Source: Prochilodus magdalenae (lineage: Eukaryota > Chordata > Actinopteri > Characiformes > Prochilodontidae). Taken from it: DNA of 64,000 nt. Below, piece by piece: positions 37,300-49,396 of this stretch. The stretch covers positions 148,501 through 212,500 of the forward strand of contig JAMWET010003070.1 in the NCBI GenBank assembly GCA_024036415.1. The letters are read 5' to 3'. The notes under the pieces were generated by a model, which saw only the letters and a list, made by a program, of their open reading frames with translations, was not told the DNA's origin and made no database searches. A program made the position numbers and the translations under genes. Position 1 is the first letter of the stretch, and each line of letters begins with the position of its first letter.

Positions 37300-38340
37300 T
37301 TTGAATACTTTTAGGAAAGTCTCATGACACATATAACACAATACTGAACATGTTTGTAGAATACTAAACCTGAGTGTTATGTTAAACATGCAGCCAAGCT
37401 TGAATGAAAAATAAGATATCAATTTCATAAAACACATTAAAAAAGCTGATCATTCTTCTCTGTGCACTGTGTGGACGTGGCTAATGAGCAGGTTGATTGA
37501 CAGCTTTCAGTACAACACTCTTCTTTATCATTTTCCAGTCCATATGTGCAGACAGATGGATGGATAAAGCAATGCTTGAATATATGATTCGATAAAGAAA
37601 GAATGTTGATGATGGATAAAGGAATGAACGAACGAAAGAATAATGTTGGCGATGGATAAAGGAATGAATGTCCAAAGGAATAATGTTGATGTATGGATAA
37701 AGGAATGAACTAATAAAGGAATAACGTTGATGTATGGATAAAGGAATGAATGAACGGACAATAACATTGGTGTATGGATAAAGGAATGAACGGATGAAGG
37801 GAGCAGTGTTTGTGTATGAATCAAGGAATGAAGAGATGGAGGAATAACGTTGCCATGAGGATAAAGGAATAAATGATAAAAGGAACGATGTTGGTGTATG
37901 GATAAAGGGATAAACCAATGAGGAAAAATTTGGGTGTATGGATAAAGGAATGAACAGAACAAGGAACAATGTATGGATAAAAGAATGAACGAATGGAAGA
38001 ACAATGCTAGTAATAAATAAAGAAATGAAGGGTGTGTGGCAGGAGGTCTGGTTGGCTAGCTTTTGGTCATGCTGGGTTAGCTTTAGCTCGCTAAGTTTAA
38101 GCTAACTCTGAAACTGTTGTGTGGGTGGGGCAAAAGAAAATAACCTTCTTATTGGCCATGGAAGATAAGGACCGCCCAATTTACATGGAGAGGAGAGAAC
38201 ATGATGGAATACAGCAGATATTTATTAGAATTTGGGAAGATATTTATAAGATAAGGTATATTGTGACCCAGAGGAGCAAAAATAACCTAGTCAGAAAGAA
38301 GACAGTTCAAGATTGCCTGGGGCTTTAAAAACTGAATATC
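37300..38340 (+). repeat. Interspersed repeat family B, copy 1 (expanded)
   Basis: Left flank (GTTAAACATGCA, TTGAATGAAAAATA, GTGGCTAAT.AGCAG.TTGATTGACGGC-like) and right flank (TTAGCTTTAGCTC, GGGGCAA, TTTGGGAAGATATT.ATAAG, ATTGTGGCCCA-like) match 52765-53440. The centre is enlarged by a tandem array (37560-38030). Confidence 0.8.
37560..38030 (+). repeat. About 40-bp minisatellite inside family B
   Basis: Eleven or so units built on TGGATAAAGGAATGAATGAA followed by AATAACGTTGATGTA. Because of the unit composition, both of two reverse-strand frames stay open for about 160 codons (FLYPY and SFIHT repeats). These are not genes. Confidence 0.92.
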
Positions 38341-39194
38341 ACATGGGACTATAATGCCCATTTATTGTTCTTGCCGGTTGGATAAAACACCTATAGTTGA
38401 AATTTCCTTCATTGCCTAGGGTTAAGTATGCGGCACAGAAAACCCTTAGTCCATTAAGGGTTTCCTAAAGCGGAGATCATAAATCCTTACATTTTCCCCT
38501 AGCGCTTGACTTTCCCATACAGCAGAGCAAAAAATTCCTTACCTGACATTCTTTTACAGTAGTTTAATAGAAGGAAAATGCTCTCTTAAACTTCTAGTCC
38601 AGTGTGAGAAATGGCTGTGTTTGGAGTTCACTTCCCTCTCCAGCAATAAAAATATGGAGAGTGCACATTTAACCATTCCTGAATGTGTAAGCTATGTATA
38701 AGTACAACTACATGCTAAGTTGAGCTGCGAGAGCAGTTTTACTCTGCTTTGCTTCATATACAGACTGGTATACAGATGCTGTAGATGAACTTGGCTAAAA
38801 ACATGCCTACTTTGTTAGGAACTAGACTGTCTGACATGAGGGGCTAATCACAGAGTTATTTTTACATGGTGTGAGTGTATTAAAAATGAGTGTACTCAAA
38901 AATGTTAAGTTTCCACTCAAAGTGGGAGATATTTTGCATATACACCTTGTCAGTATGTAGGTGACCACTGAGCAGAAGATGCTTTTTGCTGATGGTTAAG
39001 CTAAGCAGTCGCAGTCTTCTTGGTAGGAGTGGCAGGTTATCAGTACTTTACTGCAGTAAAGCCTTTAGTGTTTTCTTTTAGCTAAGATAGACAACAGAAG
39101 GATTTTATGCAACACCCCTAAAGAATTCCCATTGTTGAGGGAAAGCCTAACCTTAAGGTGTTACCTAAACCAGTGGTTCCAGAATTCAATAAAT

Positions 39195-39545
39195 CAGCCC
39201 GCCAGACAAAAAATGAGTCACCTGTGACTGAGACGTACCAAGTAGCGTGTAATACCTCCACAAGCACCAACAACAATGGATTTGGCATGGACTGGACTGG
39301 ACAAGTTTCTGGATGTAGGCCATTAATTTTCCAACACTCTTGTATCAAAGAATTGGTCAGTTGAGCCAGATTTGGTGGATGCCATCCCTGGCACAATTCC
39401 TAAGAGAATTTCCTGTACCACTGCTGGTAGACCCGTATGACCGTACACTTCCATGCACCTGCAGATTCAGCTACTTCCTTCACACTATGGTCTTTGGCGT
39501 GCCCAAATACAACCACTCCTTTTAGCCAATCATTAAAATCTCCTG
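39195..39545 (-). mobile_element. Family A, copy 6 (reverse orientation, left end missing)
   Basis: On the reverse strand it reads the KDHSVKEVAESAG block and then the tail block with GATTTGGTGGATGCC visible on the + strand, up to a GTCACCTGTGACTGAGACG end. The left part with the TATAAATA block is absent. Confidence 0.72.
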
Positions 39546-39761
39546 TTTAGCCAACAGCAATGTGGCTAGGCAGCTAAATGTGGACAATAAGAAAGAAGCA
39601 TTGACAGTGGAAGAAGCAGCAGGCCGGGGGAAAAGGCAACACAAAGGAAACAATATGCAAATGACTGATGCCAAGAGCCAATGGGAAAGATGTTGAGTTT
39701 CACCAAACAAGATTATGTTGACCTAATACTTACGAAGTTCAGTTAATACTATTAAATATCA

Positions 39762-39855
39762 TTTTGATGACTTTGCGTAATACATTCATGCAATTCAGTC
39801 AGTATGTAGTATGACTGACTGAATTGCATGAATGTATTAAGCAAAGTCAACAAAA
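39762..39855. repeat. Near-perfect hairpin (35-bp stem, 10-nt loop)
   Basis: 39769-39803 is the reverse complement of 39814-39848 with one mismatch; the loop is ATGTAGTATG. A few more pairs extend the stem outward to 39762/39855. The stem contains ACATTCATGCAATTCAGTCA. Confidence 0.97.
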
Positions 39856-41897
39856 AGTAACTGATTAAAACCAGTAACAGAGGGCTTTCATATATTAGCG
39901 TCCCCTAGATAGATTTACTCTGAGCCTCAGTTTGTTATGAAAGAGAGCACTTTAAATCTATACCACATTTATACAACAAACATTCAGCTTCCTTTCTGGA
40001 AGTGTGCTTTAGAATGAAACAGCCTGATTAAACAAGATGCGTCTGGCTTATTAGACATTCTTTTACCCCAGATTAGCAGCTCTCAGGATGAACGATCACA
40101 TTAAATTCATTAAGTCTAACATTATCCTTATTAAGTGATGTTGAATTGAATGATGTCTATGAGAATTAGTCTGAATGTGATGGCTAGTCTTTATAGGGTG
40201 TGCTAGGATTAAGGCTGTGTTGTGTTCTCAGGGCTTTGCAGAAGGTGCTGTGGTGCCCCTGTGGTCAGACCTGCGCTGGAGGTTTAAGAAGCAGAATCCA
40301 AGGGAGGGGTGGTGTAAGGCGGGGTGGAGAGGGTATTAGGTTTGTGTGTGTGGGCGGATAGAGCACTTAATCTCTCCACGCTGCTCAGGAATCCCACCAC
40401 ATAGCTACAGCTCAGTCACCTGTGCCGGCCCACCTTCAGCTCCTAGCACTCGGCTCGTTAACCAAGGAGCTGACGCACACCAGCCAGCCAAAGTGCACTC
40501 AAAGTGACTGTGGGAAAGAAACAGTGTGGCACATGCTCAGTTTATACTTTAGCCAGCTTACAAAATGACATATCTTAAACCGAATGTAGCCAGTAAGGTC
40601 CTGTGGCTCTAGGTGGTTCTAGAAATTAAGTATTTCCGTTAGGTATGAAAGCCTAATGTAAGGTTGAATAATTTAGCATTTATTTGTTACTTCCTGGTTG
40701 CATAAATACAATACCAAACATGTTTTTTCCATGTGGTTATAGTCTATTGCTGACATCAGTGCAGCCTCCATCCTACATAATGTTTAATTAAAGCAGGTAA
40801 TGAGATGGCGCAGCCTGTTGAAACAATAGGTGGCAACATATCACAATTAACATCCCAGTCCTTCCTCTTCCTTCTTAATTTCTAACCAGTCTAGAAGAGA
40901 TGCAATTTTCAAAATCCATTTTTTGTTTGCTGCTGAATGTGGTTTCTTGCCAAGAGTGGACAGCCATGGTTGTGTTTACTGCTCCTTTCATTGGCTAGGT
41001 GTCTTTGAATGTTTTAACTGTTAGCAGCACCATGATTATTAAGAATTAGAATATGCTTCTGGGGCGGTAACGCTGCTTCCTCTCATGTTGGACAAATGGC
41101 AGACTTGATTTGGACTTTTTGACATGGTATGACGTGGTACGAAACAGGACAGGTCCGAGCTATCTGGTTAGCATGTCAAATAAAGTAGACATCTCTGCAA
41201 CACAGTAGATACTCGCTTTTGACACACCATCAAAGCTGTCTATAGCTTTATGTTCTATTTGCTTTAGGTCATTCAGCAATGTGTTAAACTTAATGTCTCA
41301 CACATTGCTCTATTAGAAACAGAATCCATGAAGAACCCCGAGCTAAAGCATACTGTTACGGCTGGCTGTCTTACTTGTGATGACTTTATGTGAGGAAGCT
41401 TTTTTCCTTTAACTCAGGCTGACATTTTTTTGTTTGGCTTTGGAAACTGACGTTCTCTGCTTCACTGAGGTAGCAGGTCAAGTCCCCGAGGCAGGTCTTC
41501 GGAATATCTGGCGCTTCAAATTCTTGTGAAGTCCGTTCATAGGAATGCAAGCTCACTGATACCAAAACTGAGAGCAGTGATTGAAGTAGGAGATAAAACT
41601 GATGTTCAGGTAGGAGAGCTTCAGGATTATGATTGCCTGTAACACAATATAAAGTTTATTACTAGTTCACTCTTTTTCACTGTGCCTCTAGTAGAGAAGG
41701 ATTCCCCCAGTGGCTATAAGCTAGGCACAGTTGCTTGTAGCGGGCTTCCAAGTCGCTTGGGCACATTCCCATAAAACCCAAGGGACGATCGGGCAGAATT
41801 ATTTATAGGAAGTCATTGCATTTAAATTGCAGTCATAGTATTTGTCAAGAAAAATCACAATTTGTTGTGTTTCCCAAATATTATGTTTAGCTGAAAA

Positions 41898-42030
41898 CGC
41901 TGAATTCTGTGCATCTTGAAGACTAAATTCTGTGCATCCTGGGGGCTAAATTCTGTCCATCCTGAAGGCTGAATTCTGTCCATCCTGAAGGCTAAATTCT
42001 TTTCACTCTAAAAGCTGAATTCTGTGCATT
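41898..42030 (+). repeat. 22-23-bp tandem repeat, about six units
   Basis: Unit GCTGAATTCTGTGCATCCTG plus AAG, with alternating GCTGAATT and GCTAAATT. The last units decay. Confidence 0.92.
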
Positions 42031-42574
42031 TTTTATACAGTTCCATATATAACAGTGTATCATACAGTGTCAGAAACAATTTGAGCAAGTCTATTTGAAA
42101 TAGCTTGAAACGGCTTAACACGGTTTAAGACTAATTTTTGGCTGAACCTTTTCTTTGAGATATTCAGTCGGATGTTAAAACTCTCTCATCCTGCTTCTTT
42201 CTCTCTCTTGCTCCTTTTCTGTCTTCTTCAACTCTCTGCTCATGACGTTAGTGAGTAAAAATGCGAAAGCTCCACTCCCCTCCTCATGCAGACAGATGGA
42301 ATGGCTCCCTGAGCCAGAGAGATGGGTCTGTAACTATTCTCTTCCCATCCCGACCTGTTTGAGTCACTCTCTCATCCATTCTTTGATGTCACATCATTCG
42401 GGCCATAACAAATCAAGCATTTTACTGAAACCCAGTCTTCTCAGGGCTTTCGGCCAGTTCCTCATCAATGACTTTTTTCCCCAACGGTGCACATGCATTA
42501 GTGTATAAGTCAGGAGGTGTTCATAAATAGGTGGGCCATATGGCAATACTTCAAGATATTTCAATACTTAAGAA

Positions 42575-42862
42575 GTATTCCTGTGTTTCAGGTGGTAGTA
42601 AGCTCAGGCTCCTGTAGGTGGCACTGCTTGATGATGATGGGACTATAAATACCTGCGGGGTGTGAGTGAGGGGATTGGGAAGAGGTGCTACAGTGCAGGG
42701 AATGTCTAGTTCCATGTGTGGAAAATGGCTCCAGAGCAGGTGTTAATGACTGGCTAAAAGGAGTGACTCCATTTGGGCGTGCCAAAGACCATAGTGTGAA
42801 GGAAGTAGCTGAATCTGCAGGTGTATGGAAGCGCACGGTCATACAGGTCCATCAGCTGGAAT
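42575..42862 (+). mobile_element. Family A, copy 7 (right part missing)
   Basis: Starts near CCTGTGTTTCAGGTGGTAGT, includes GGGACTATAAATACCTGCGG and a clean stretch reading FGRAKDHSVKEVAESAGVWK, and breaks off after CATACAGGTCCATCAGC. It lies only about 180 bp upstream of a bbs9 acceptor (43041), close enough that it may overlap the branch-point region. Confidence 0.76.
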
Positions 42863-43041
42863 AGAGCAAAAGAAACCAGCAGTGCAATCCAGCCTTCAGC
42901 AATTCATGCTGAATTCACACTCAGTGTTTTACAGAAACAAGGCAAATGTTGGAAATGATGTTGTGATGTATTTATGAATATAGGAGTTCTGTTCTGAAAT
43001 GATGAATAATTCTGTTTTATTGGCTGTGTTTTTTTTTTCAG

Positions 43042-43146
43042 GTAGTGGATCCCAGGTAGAGGTGGCGTTCTCAGCTTTTCTGAATGGCCACTACACACCA
43101 GCTGACCTGACCGGAGATATAGCAGTGTCCTACAGCTCTCCCACAG
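43042..43146 (+). CDS. bbs9: bbs9 internal exon f (ear-like domain, second part)
   Basis: This 105-bp exon follows a run of T ending in TTTTTTCAG and is phase 1 in and out. It completes the split glycine and reads SGSQVEVAFSAFLNGHYTPA, then DLTGDIAVSYSSPT. The YTPADLTG and VSYSSPT stretches correspond to the last strands of the ear-like domain of BBS9. The donor is GTATGG, somewhat weak at the last position. Its terminal split codon can join in frame either to the 15-nt exon at 53645 or directly to the exon at 56999, because both have the same entry phase; this allows two in-frame isoforms. Confidence 0.94.
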
Positions 43147-43634
43147 GTATGGACTTACACTTGCATGCTTACTGATTTCTTTACTGCCTGTATTCTTGTT
43201 CTACATCTTTAGCAGTAAGCTGTACATTGTTGTAGAGGTGAGCAACATGGCAAAGATGAATAACATGATGCTTCATATCATCGCTGTCTAAAGAAAAACA
43301 TGTATCTCCATTTTTGTTGATTTTTACTTTCTTATTTGATCACATGACTTGCTATTTACACTATGTGGAAATTTCATAAAGATTGGAGCAACAGAAATGG
43401 CCCAAAATAGGAAAGACGTCTGGTTCCATTGACTTCCATTCAAATTAAATAAGGTTTTTGGCCTCTCCTGTAAAGTTGGCATTTTGAAGGTACCTGTTTT
43501 TCTTTGGACAGTGACGATTTGTCACAACATGGACCTTTTCTGATATTTGGTAAGTTGATCAAGACAAAGTGGTGCCACATAAAAAGAATTCTATTATCAG
43601 TACAATGATTGTTTATTCTATTTTATGGCATCAT

Positions 43635-43875
43635 CATCATCTTCTTCTCCTCCTCCTCCTTCATTTTTCTTCTCCTCCTCCTTTTCCCTCTTATCCTCCT
43701 CCTTCTTCACTTCTTCTCTCCTCCTTTGTTCTTCTTCTCTTCCTTTGTTTGTCTTCTCCTTCTTCTTCTTCTTCTTTTTCTTTTTCTTCTTCTCATCCTC
43801 CTTCACTCTTCTTCTTCTTCTTCTCCTCCTTCCTTCTTCTTCTTCATCTTCTCCATCACCTTCTTCTTCTTGGTA
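43635..43875. repeat. Polypyrimidine CTT/CTC block
   Basis: About 240 bp almost without purines on the + strand, mixing CTT, CTC and CTTTT units. Open frames in several phases are composition artefacts. Confidence 0.95.
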
Positions 43876-44849
43876 CTCATTTTTTGTCACCTAACTAGTC
43901 CCACAGATTTTAAATATCTACACCCTTGCACCTCCAGATTGTGATCAGGAATTGTTCTTGTATACAGATTTTTGATCGGATGCATGGTTTCCGCCGTATT
44001 TTTTTAAAAATCATTTTAAGAATGAATGAGATGGGCATACCTGTCTACTGTACTTCTGCTCGACTGACAGAAATGGTTTCACTTACAATGTCTCAGGGCA
44101 AAACCCCAAGAAGACTCTTTTCCATCCATTGTTTCTCCCATTAAATTATTTTCAGCCCCTGTCCAAACCCAATTTTTTTAACCTACAGCCAACAAACTAC
44201 ATGTACTTGCTCTAATCCACAGATGTACTGACACACACTCCTCTGTGTCGTTTATTCATCCCTTGTTCCTCCCATAGCATGTTAAACATTTTTAGATATT
44301 AAACTATCTCTGAATAGTCCAACATCCAAATTTATCCAGCAACCAGAGATCCTGTGGTCAAAACTGAACACTAGTGGACTTGTAGACATCAAAATGTCAA
44401 AAAAGCTTAATAAGCGTTTTTTTCTTTTTCAGATATTGCAGTATTTATCGCAAATGTCCTACAATTCAATACTGTTCACACATACTAGTCAATCAACATC
44501 CAAAGCTGACCTTAGACCAGCACTTTGAGAAACTCTGTACATGTGGGTCTTGGCCCGTGCAGAGCAGGTCCTGGATCCAGGCAGCGTTTAAGCTCTGGAA
44601 GACATTATCCGTTTCCCTCACCAAGCCTCTTTATTTCAATGAAAATGTCATGGCGGGTTTTTATGATTATTTTACTCGATTCAAAATGTTCACGGAGAAA
44701 AAGTGAAAAGGCTCGCATTTGTGCTGTTGTTTCCCTTGGACAGCATTCGGCTTGGCAGCGGCTCATGGAAAGCTTCCTAAAAGAGCTTTAAATCTGGGAT
44801 TTTTTTCCTTCTGCTTTTATTGTCCCGCTAAAAATAGGGAGTGGAAAGG

Positions 44850-44850
44850 T

Positions 44851-44905
<55 letters not shown>

Positions 44906-44910
44906 TTCTC

Positions 44911-44957
<47 letters not shown>
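44850..44957. repeat. (CT)n microsatellite with TTTC interruptions
   Basis: Continuous CT repeats broken by several CTTT steps. Confidence 0.97.
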
Positions 44958-44959
<2 letters not shown>

Positions 44960-45339
44960 CTGTGTCTGTGTCTCAGGCTTGGCCTGCTCTGTCTGGCATA
45001 TTAGATCACCAGCAGGACCCAGTTCTCACCGACGCACATAGTCACACCTTTTAACATGAGCTTGTTACGCAGAGGGGAAACCCCACTGCCAGCGCAAGAC
45101 TAGTGACACACACTGTACACTCATACAGACAGCTTGGGCATTCATTCTCTCTCGATCTTTTTCGTCCTTTTGCAGTACTGGGAAAAATCTCATCCCCTAT
45201 TGAGTTTTGGGCAGTATGATATGTTACATATGTTGATATTCATTTATTATTATCAGTAAAAGGACAGAATTGCTCAACTACTCAGAATTATTCAATTAGT
45301 CAGATGCTTCAATGAATAAACTTGGTATTAAACTTTTGC

Positions 45340-45690
45340 ACAGTGGAGTAGCGAGAAGAGTCCAGGTTCAGTTCCCAAATGGGGTGTCCTGGGTCCGACT
45401 GGGGTCCGACTTGTATGTCCTCCCAGTGTCTGCGTGGGTTTCCTCTGTATGCCCTGGTTTTCTTCCACAGTCGAAAGATTTGCAGTCATGTGTATTGGAG
45501 ATGCTAAACTGCCTCCTATGTATGAGAGTGTGAGTGAAGGTGTTCGAACTGGTGACCTTTCTCATATTCTGCCCATTGAGTGCTAAGATGGGCTCCAGCA
45601 CCCCCCATGACCCTTATAGATAAAGCAGTGTAGAAGATGGGCTCTAGCACCCCCCAAGACCCTTATAGATAAAGCAATTTAGAAGAGTAT
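45340..45690 (+). repeat. tRNA-headed SINE-like copy
   Basis: A head with TTGCACAGTGGAGTAGCGAG and CAGGTTCAGTTCCC resembles A and B boxes of a tRNA promoter, followed by GTCTGCGTGGGTTTCCTC and TTTTCTTCCACAGTCGAAAG, a body I remember from fish SINEs. The tail AGATGGGCTCCAGCACCCCC plus ATAGATAAAGCA is duplicated in tandem (about 49 bp, twice). Confidence 0.72.
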
Positions 45691-46030
45691 TCATTAAGTG
45701 CACTCTTTGCCTGTGATTACAATTTTCATTCTTCTAAGTCTTAGATGTTACAGTTACAGTTACTAGGAATCCAAAGATCTCATCTGTCCACAGAACCTTC
45801 TTCTGCATCTCTGATGTCCATTTGTGATGTGTTCTAGCGTACATTTCTTGGGTCCAGTTTCATTCCTTCTGATTGTTTGAAAGTCAGTTTTGAGTGTAAT
45901 ATTTGAGGGTATATTTGATTGTTGAGTCTTGTCTCAACACATTTAGCATTGAATGGTCACAAGTTTAAATGGTGTTATTCTGTTGGTAAACCCGACTGGC
46001 AGGATATGCTCAGATGCCGGTTGTATGTAC

Positions 46031-46932
46031 TGAAGAGCCAAAACATTATGACTAAATATGCTGTTGGCCTTCCACGTGCCGGCTAAACAGCTTCAGCCCA
46101 CCAAGGCGTGGACTCTACAAGACCTGTGAAGGGGCCTTGTGGTATCTGGCACTAACTCAGACATAAGCAGCAGATCCTTTAAGTCCTCTAAGTTGTGAGG
46201 GTGAGCCACTGCGGATTGGATCCCACACAATTGCACGATTGGTTTGAGCTATGGGGAATTTGGAGGGTAGGGAAACACCTTAAACTCTTAATCGTGTTCT
46301 TCAAACGATGTGGCATGGTGCATTATTCTGCTGAAAGAGGACACTGCTGTTAAGGAGTACCTTTACCATAAAAGAGTGTACGTGGTTCTCAACCATGTTT
46401 AGGTAGGTCACATGTGTCAAACTGGCATCCAGACGAAAGCCTGGTCCCAGGGTTTCCTACCAAGACGTTGAGCAAGACATCACAGCTTGTCTTCTTCCCA
46501 CAGAGCATCTGAGTGCATCCCAACACCACACATGTACCCAGCTGTCCACGTCATCCTTGTGGTTAATGTGACCGGACTGTGGCTACGCCGCCCCATATAC
46601 AACTGTGTGTTGTGACACATTCGTCCCATAACCGTCATTAAAATTCTTGGGACTTACAGTGCCTTTCTCTGCCACAGTAGAGTTCTGTTCATTGGCCTTA
46701 CGCATCAATAAACCCTGGCCGCCCACCACCGTGTCGCTGGTTTGTGGTTTGTTTCAGAGATGCTTTGATTGGCCATAATGATTTGGTCCTAGTTAAAATT
46801 GTTTAGGTCTTAGGATCCATCATCTCCTGCATCCCTAGTGCCTAATACATTGCAGACCTTGACATGTGCCATTGCTACGAGACAATCAACCATATTTGCT
46901 TCATCTGTGAGTAGTCGTAATGTTTTGGCTTC
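46031..46932 (-). mobile_element. Tc1-like element, internally deleted (reverse orientation)
   Basis: Ends GAAGAGCCAAAACATTATGA and, inverted, TCGTAATGTTTTGGCTTCT. The internal + strand text (CATGGACTCTACAAGACCT-like, GGGGAATTTGGAGG, TATTCTGCTGAAAGAGG, GGGTTTCCTACC, GGCTACGCCGCCCCATA) is the reverse complement of a fish Tc1-type transposase gene. At about 900 bp it is shorter than an intact copy and full of lesions. Confidence 0.8.
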
Positions 46933-48094
46933 TCTCTGTATGTAATCAGCTGCATTTCCAACAGCCATTTCTCATGGCCTTCTCTCAAATGCATATGCAT
47001 GAGAGCTGTTGGCATTCTGTATATATGCTATGTATTATAAACTATATAATTAGGCATGCATGCAGAATTAATATGATTTGTGACCGAAATGGACCCAGTA
47101 GTCTTAGTATATCAGATCTTCCGTATTTTCTAGTAGCTTTAAATATGGCTTGTCCAATCAGGTTTTAGAACCAGAATGATTAACCTGATGGAGCACTGCT
47201 TGTGCTTGCTTGCTGTTTTTCACACCCCTATTATCATAATTGCCCTTTTAAGCTCTCACCTGATAGGATCCACTGCCCCCCACCCCACCACCCCCGCCCC
47301 CACACACACATGCGCAGACTTCAAAGCCACTTGTACGAGTCATTTTAAGGCTTACACCACATACTTCACATTCATTCCCACTCACACTGAGATCCACATG
47401 GCAGCTGCCCATGTCACATTAGCACGGCTGCTGTCACGCCAGTGTAGTCCCCGACAACCCCCCTTCCCCAACTGCATAACTGTGACTAGCCGTGCGCCCA
47501 GAGCAGGAAAAAAAAGACAAGCCCAACACTAAGAGGGGATTTGCGCCTGTCGAGCCCACTTTGAAAGCCACTCAGCTGGGATTTACCCAAGTGGATCGTC
47601 TTTAAGAAGCCTTGTTACGTAGAGTAGAGCCAGATGCTTTGGGGCTGTATGGACTGCAGTGTGCTTAAAGCAGGATGGAGGCAATGTGGAACTAGTGTCA
47701 AGTCATGCTTTATGCTCATGTACCTCATCAGAGTCAGGCGTAATTTTGCAGGACCAGATGTGATCTTGTAGTGCAAGTACATGTTTGCAGACAACTTGGT
47801 GCTGGATTGCTGTGAAATCTGCTGCTACGAAGGATGTGGCTCCCGTAAACCCAACCCCTAAATGAATATTGGAGGTTCAGCAAATAACACAAGCAAAACA
47901 AGCTAGCTAAATGCTGCTGTTAACCAACAGAGCTTGTCTTTCCTTACTAGAGGTAATGTTTATGATTGTCTGTTTGACCGTGCTGATGAGCACACAACCC
48001 TTCTTAAAGCTCATCTACTGCTTAAAGCTTTACATGTTATTGCACATAGATACACAGAACCCCAACAATAAAGCTAATTCTTAGATGCAGAGTA

Positions 48095-48256
48095 GCTAGT
48101 TTTGGTCCTGGGGAGCTAAATACTCTCCACCCTTAATCTGACACACCTCATCTAGATAATGAAAGCCTTCAGCAGGGGCATTTCAATATTTTTTTGTGTG
48201 TGTGTAGGTTGAATCTATACCGCTCAGGGTAGTAGATCTTCAGGACCAAGATTGGA
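48095..48256. repeat. Small foldback element
   Basis: TTTTGGTCCTGGGGAGCT near the left and GATCTTCAGGACCAAGATT near the right form inverted ends; between them are TGACACACCTCATCTAGATA and AAAGCCTTCAGCAGG. This is the layout of a common fish MITE. Confidence 0.65.
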
Positions 48257-49324
48257 TACCTGAACACTACCTGCCAGATTTAGACTCCAAACAGAGGAGG
48301 AGGGACTCTTCTTTGGTCACCTGTCTATAAATCATCTGACCAGGAGTTCTTCTCTATATATATATAGTTTTTTTATTTATTTTTAGATAGACAGATAGAT
48401 GGATAGATAGATGACAGTGTATGTTTTGTTGCTCACACCTACTACTCCATGTACTGTATTATAAACTATGCAAGCATTATGTAGGTAGAAACAACAGTAA
48501 GTACAGACTACAACAATAAGACAAGTGCAGAGTAGCAGTAGTTATGACTGTTTGTCCCGTACACGTGGGAGAAGCTCAGTTCTAGAAATACAGCACCTCA
48601 CATTCTCTTGCTTTTTGTGTTTTGGCCCTCACATGTATACGAGAGAGAGACTTGAGTGATAAATGAACAAAAAGTTTACAAGCATTTCTCGGTACTAGTC
48701 TAAACCTAACGCTAAACCTCCTGTTTTGGCAGTGGCCGCTGGTGAATGGAGCCAAGCAGCAGATGCTGGGTTTCATCAGCTCTAACAAAGTGTGAAATAC
48801 ACAACGAGTGAGAGGTGCAGACTCTACCCCTTAAGCCTTTTGCCAGAGGAGCTTTCTTTTGCTGATTAGCATACAACACCACTTTTCAGCTTTACACTCG
48901 TTAGCTGACTACATTTTGTGTGCAGAGAATGAGCAGTGAACAGTTTTGGAGCTTAAATGGCTCATATGAATATATATAATTGATCTGATGTAATGGACGT
49001 GCCTTAAAATAGATGGTGGGCCTCAGTATGATTAACATTAAACTCTTGAAAGCCGGAAACTAACACCAACATGTTTGTAGTTATCTGGTTCAGCTGTAAG
49101 TGTTTTTTCTTTGGTGCACTCCTACTACAGTGTATAACCGTTTAAGGCCCGCACACCCTTTACTGATAACACTCCATCCCAGTCCCCAGTCTACTCACGA
49201 GTGAATGGTGGGTCCAGCTATGACTCCCAGAAATTAGCCTGTTTGATTCAGGTTTTTAATTAGCCCATAGAGTCCCAATTCTGCCCTTTGTCACGTAGCT
49301 ATATCCTGTGCTTGATAAGTCAGT

Positions 49325-49396
49325 AAAGGTTAAAAGGGGTAAACAGACATATACAGACATATGTCTGTATATGTCTGTTTACCCCTTTTAACCTTT
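49325..49396. repeat. 72-bp perfect palindrome without spacer
   Basis: 36-bp arms meet between 49360 and 49361 with no mismatch and no loop. The arm contains GGTTAAAAGGGGTAAACAGA. Part of the arm, GTTTACCCCTTTTAACC, occurs again at about 49430-49446 and a related TTTTACCCCTTTTAACCCC at about 54248. Confidence 0.99.

Larger units (their letters stand above)
25703..43041 (+). other. bbs9 intron (about 17.3 kb)
   Basis: Non-coding, containing a hAT-like copy, Tc1-like remnants at 30.2 and 35.5 kb, (CT)n at 32.1 kb, a 30-bp minisatellite at 33.4-34.0 kb, repeat family B with an internal minisatellite at 37.3-38.3 kb, family A copies at 39.2 and 42.6 kb, a hairpin at 39.8 kb and a 23-bp array at 41.9 kb. 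I see nothing definite in 26370-29900, 30670-32060, 32160-33410, 34020-35500, 38350-39190 and 39860-41890. Parts of 29100-29650 and 31550-31800 have balanced composition like conserved non-coding DNA, which I cannot test. Confidence 0.75.

Noticed and set aside
37481..38004. Two overlapping reverse-strand open frames of about 160 codons
   Set aside because: They are the translation of the roughly 40-bp minisatellite in two frames; repeated FLYPY/SFIHT motifs follow from the unit, and no conserved protein is seen.
43569..43944. Several open frames of about 90-111 codons on both strands
   Set aside because: Pure products of the CTT/CTC composition.
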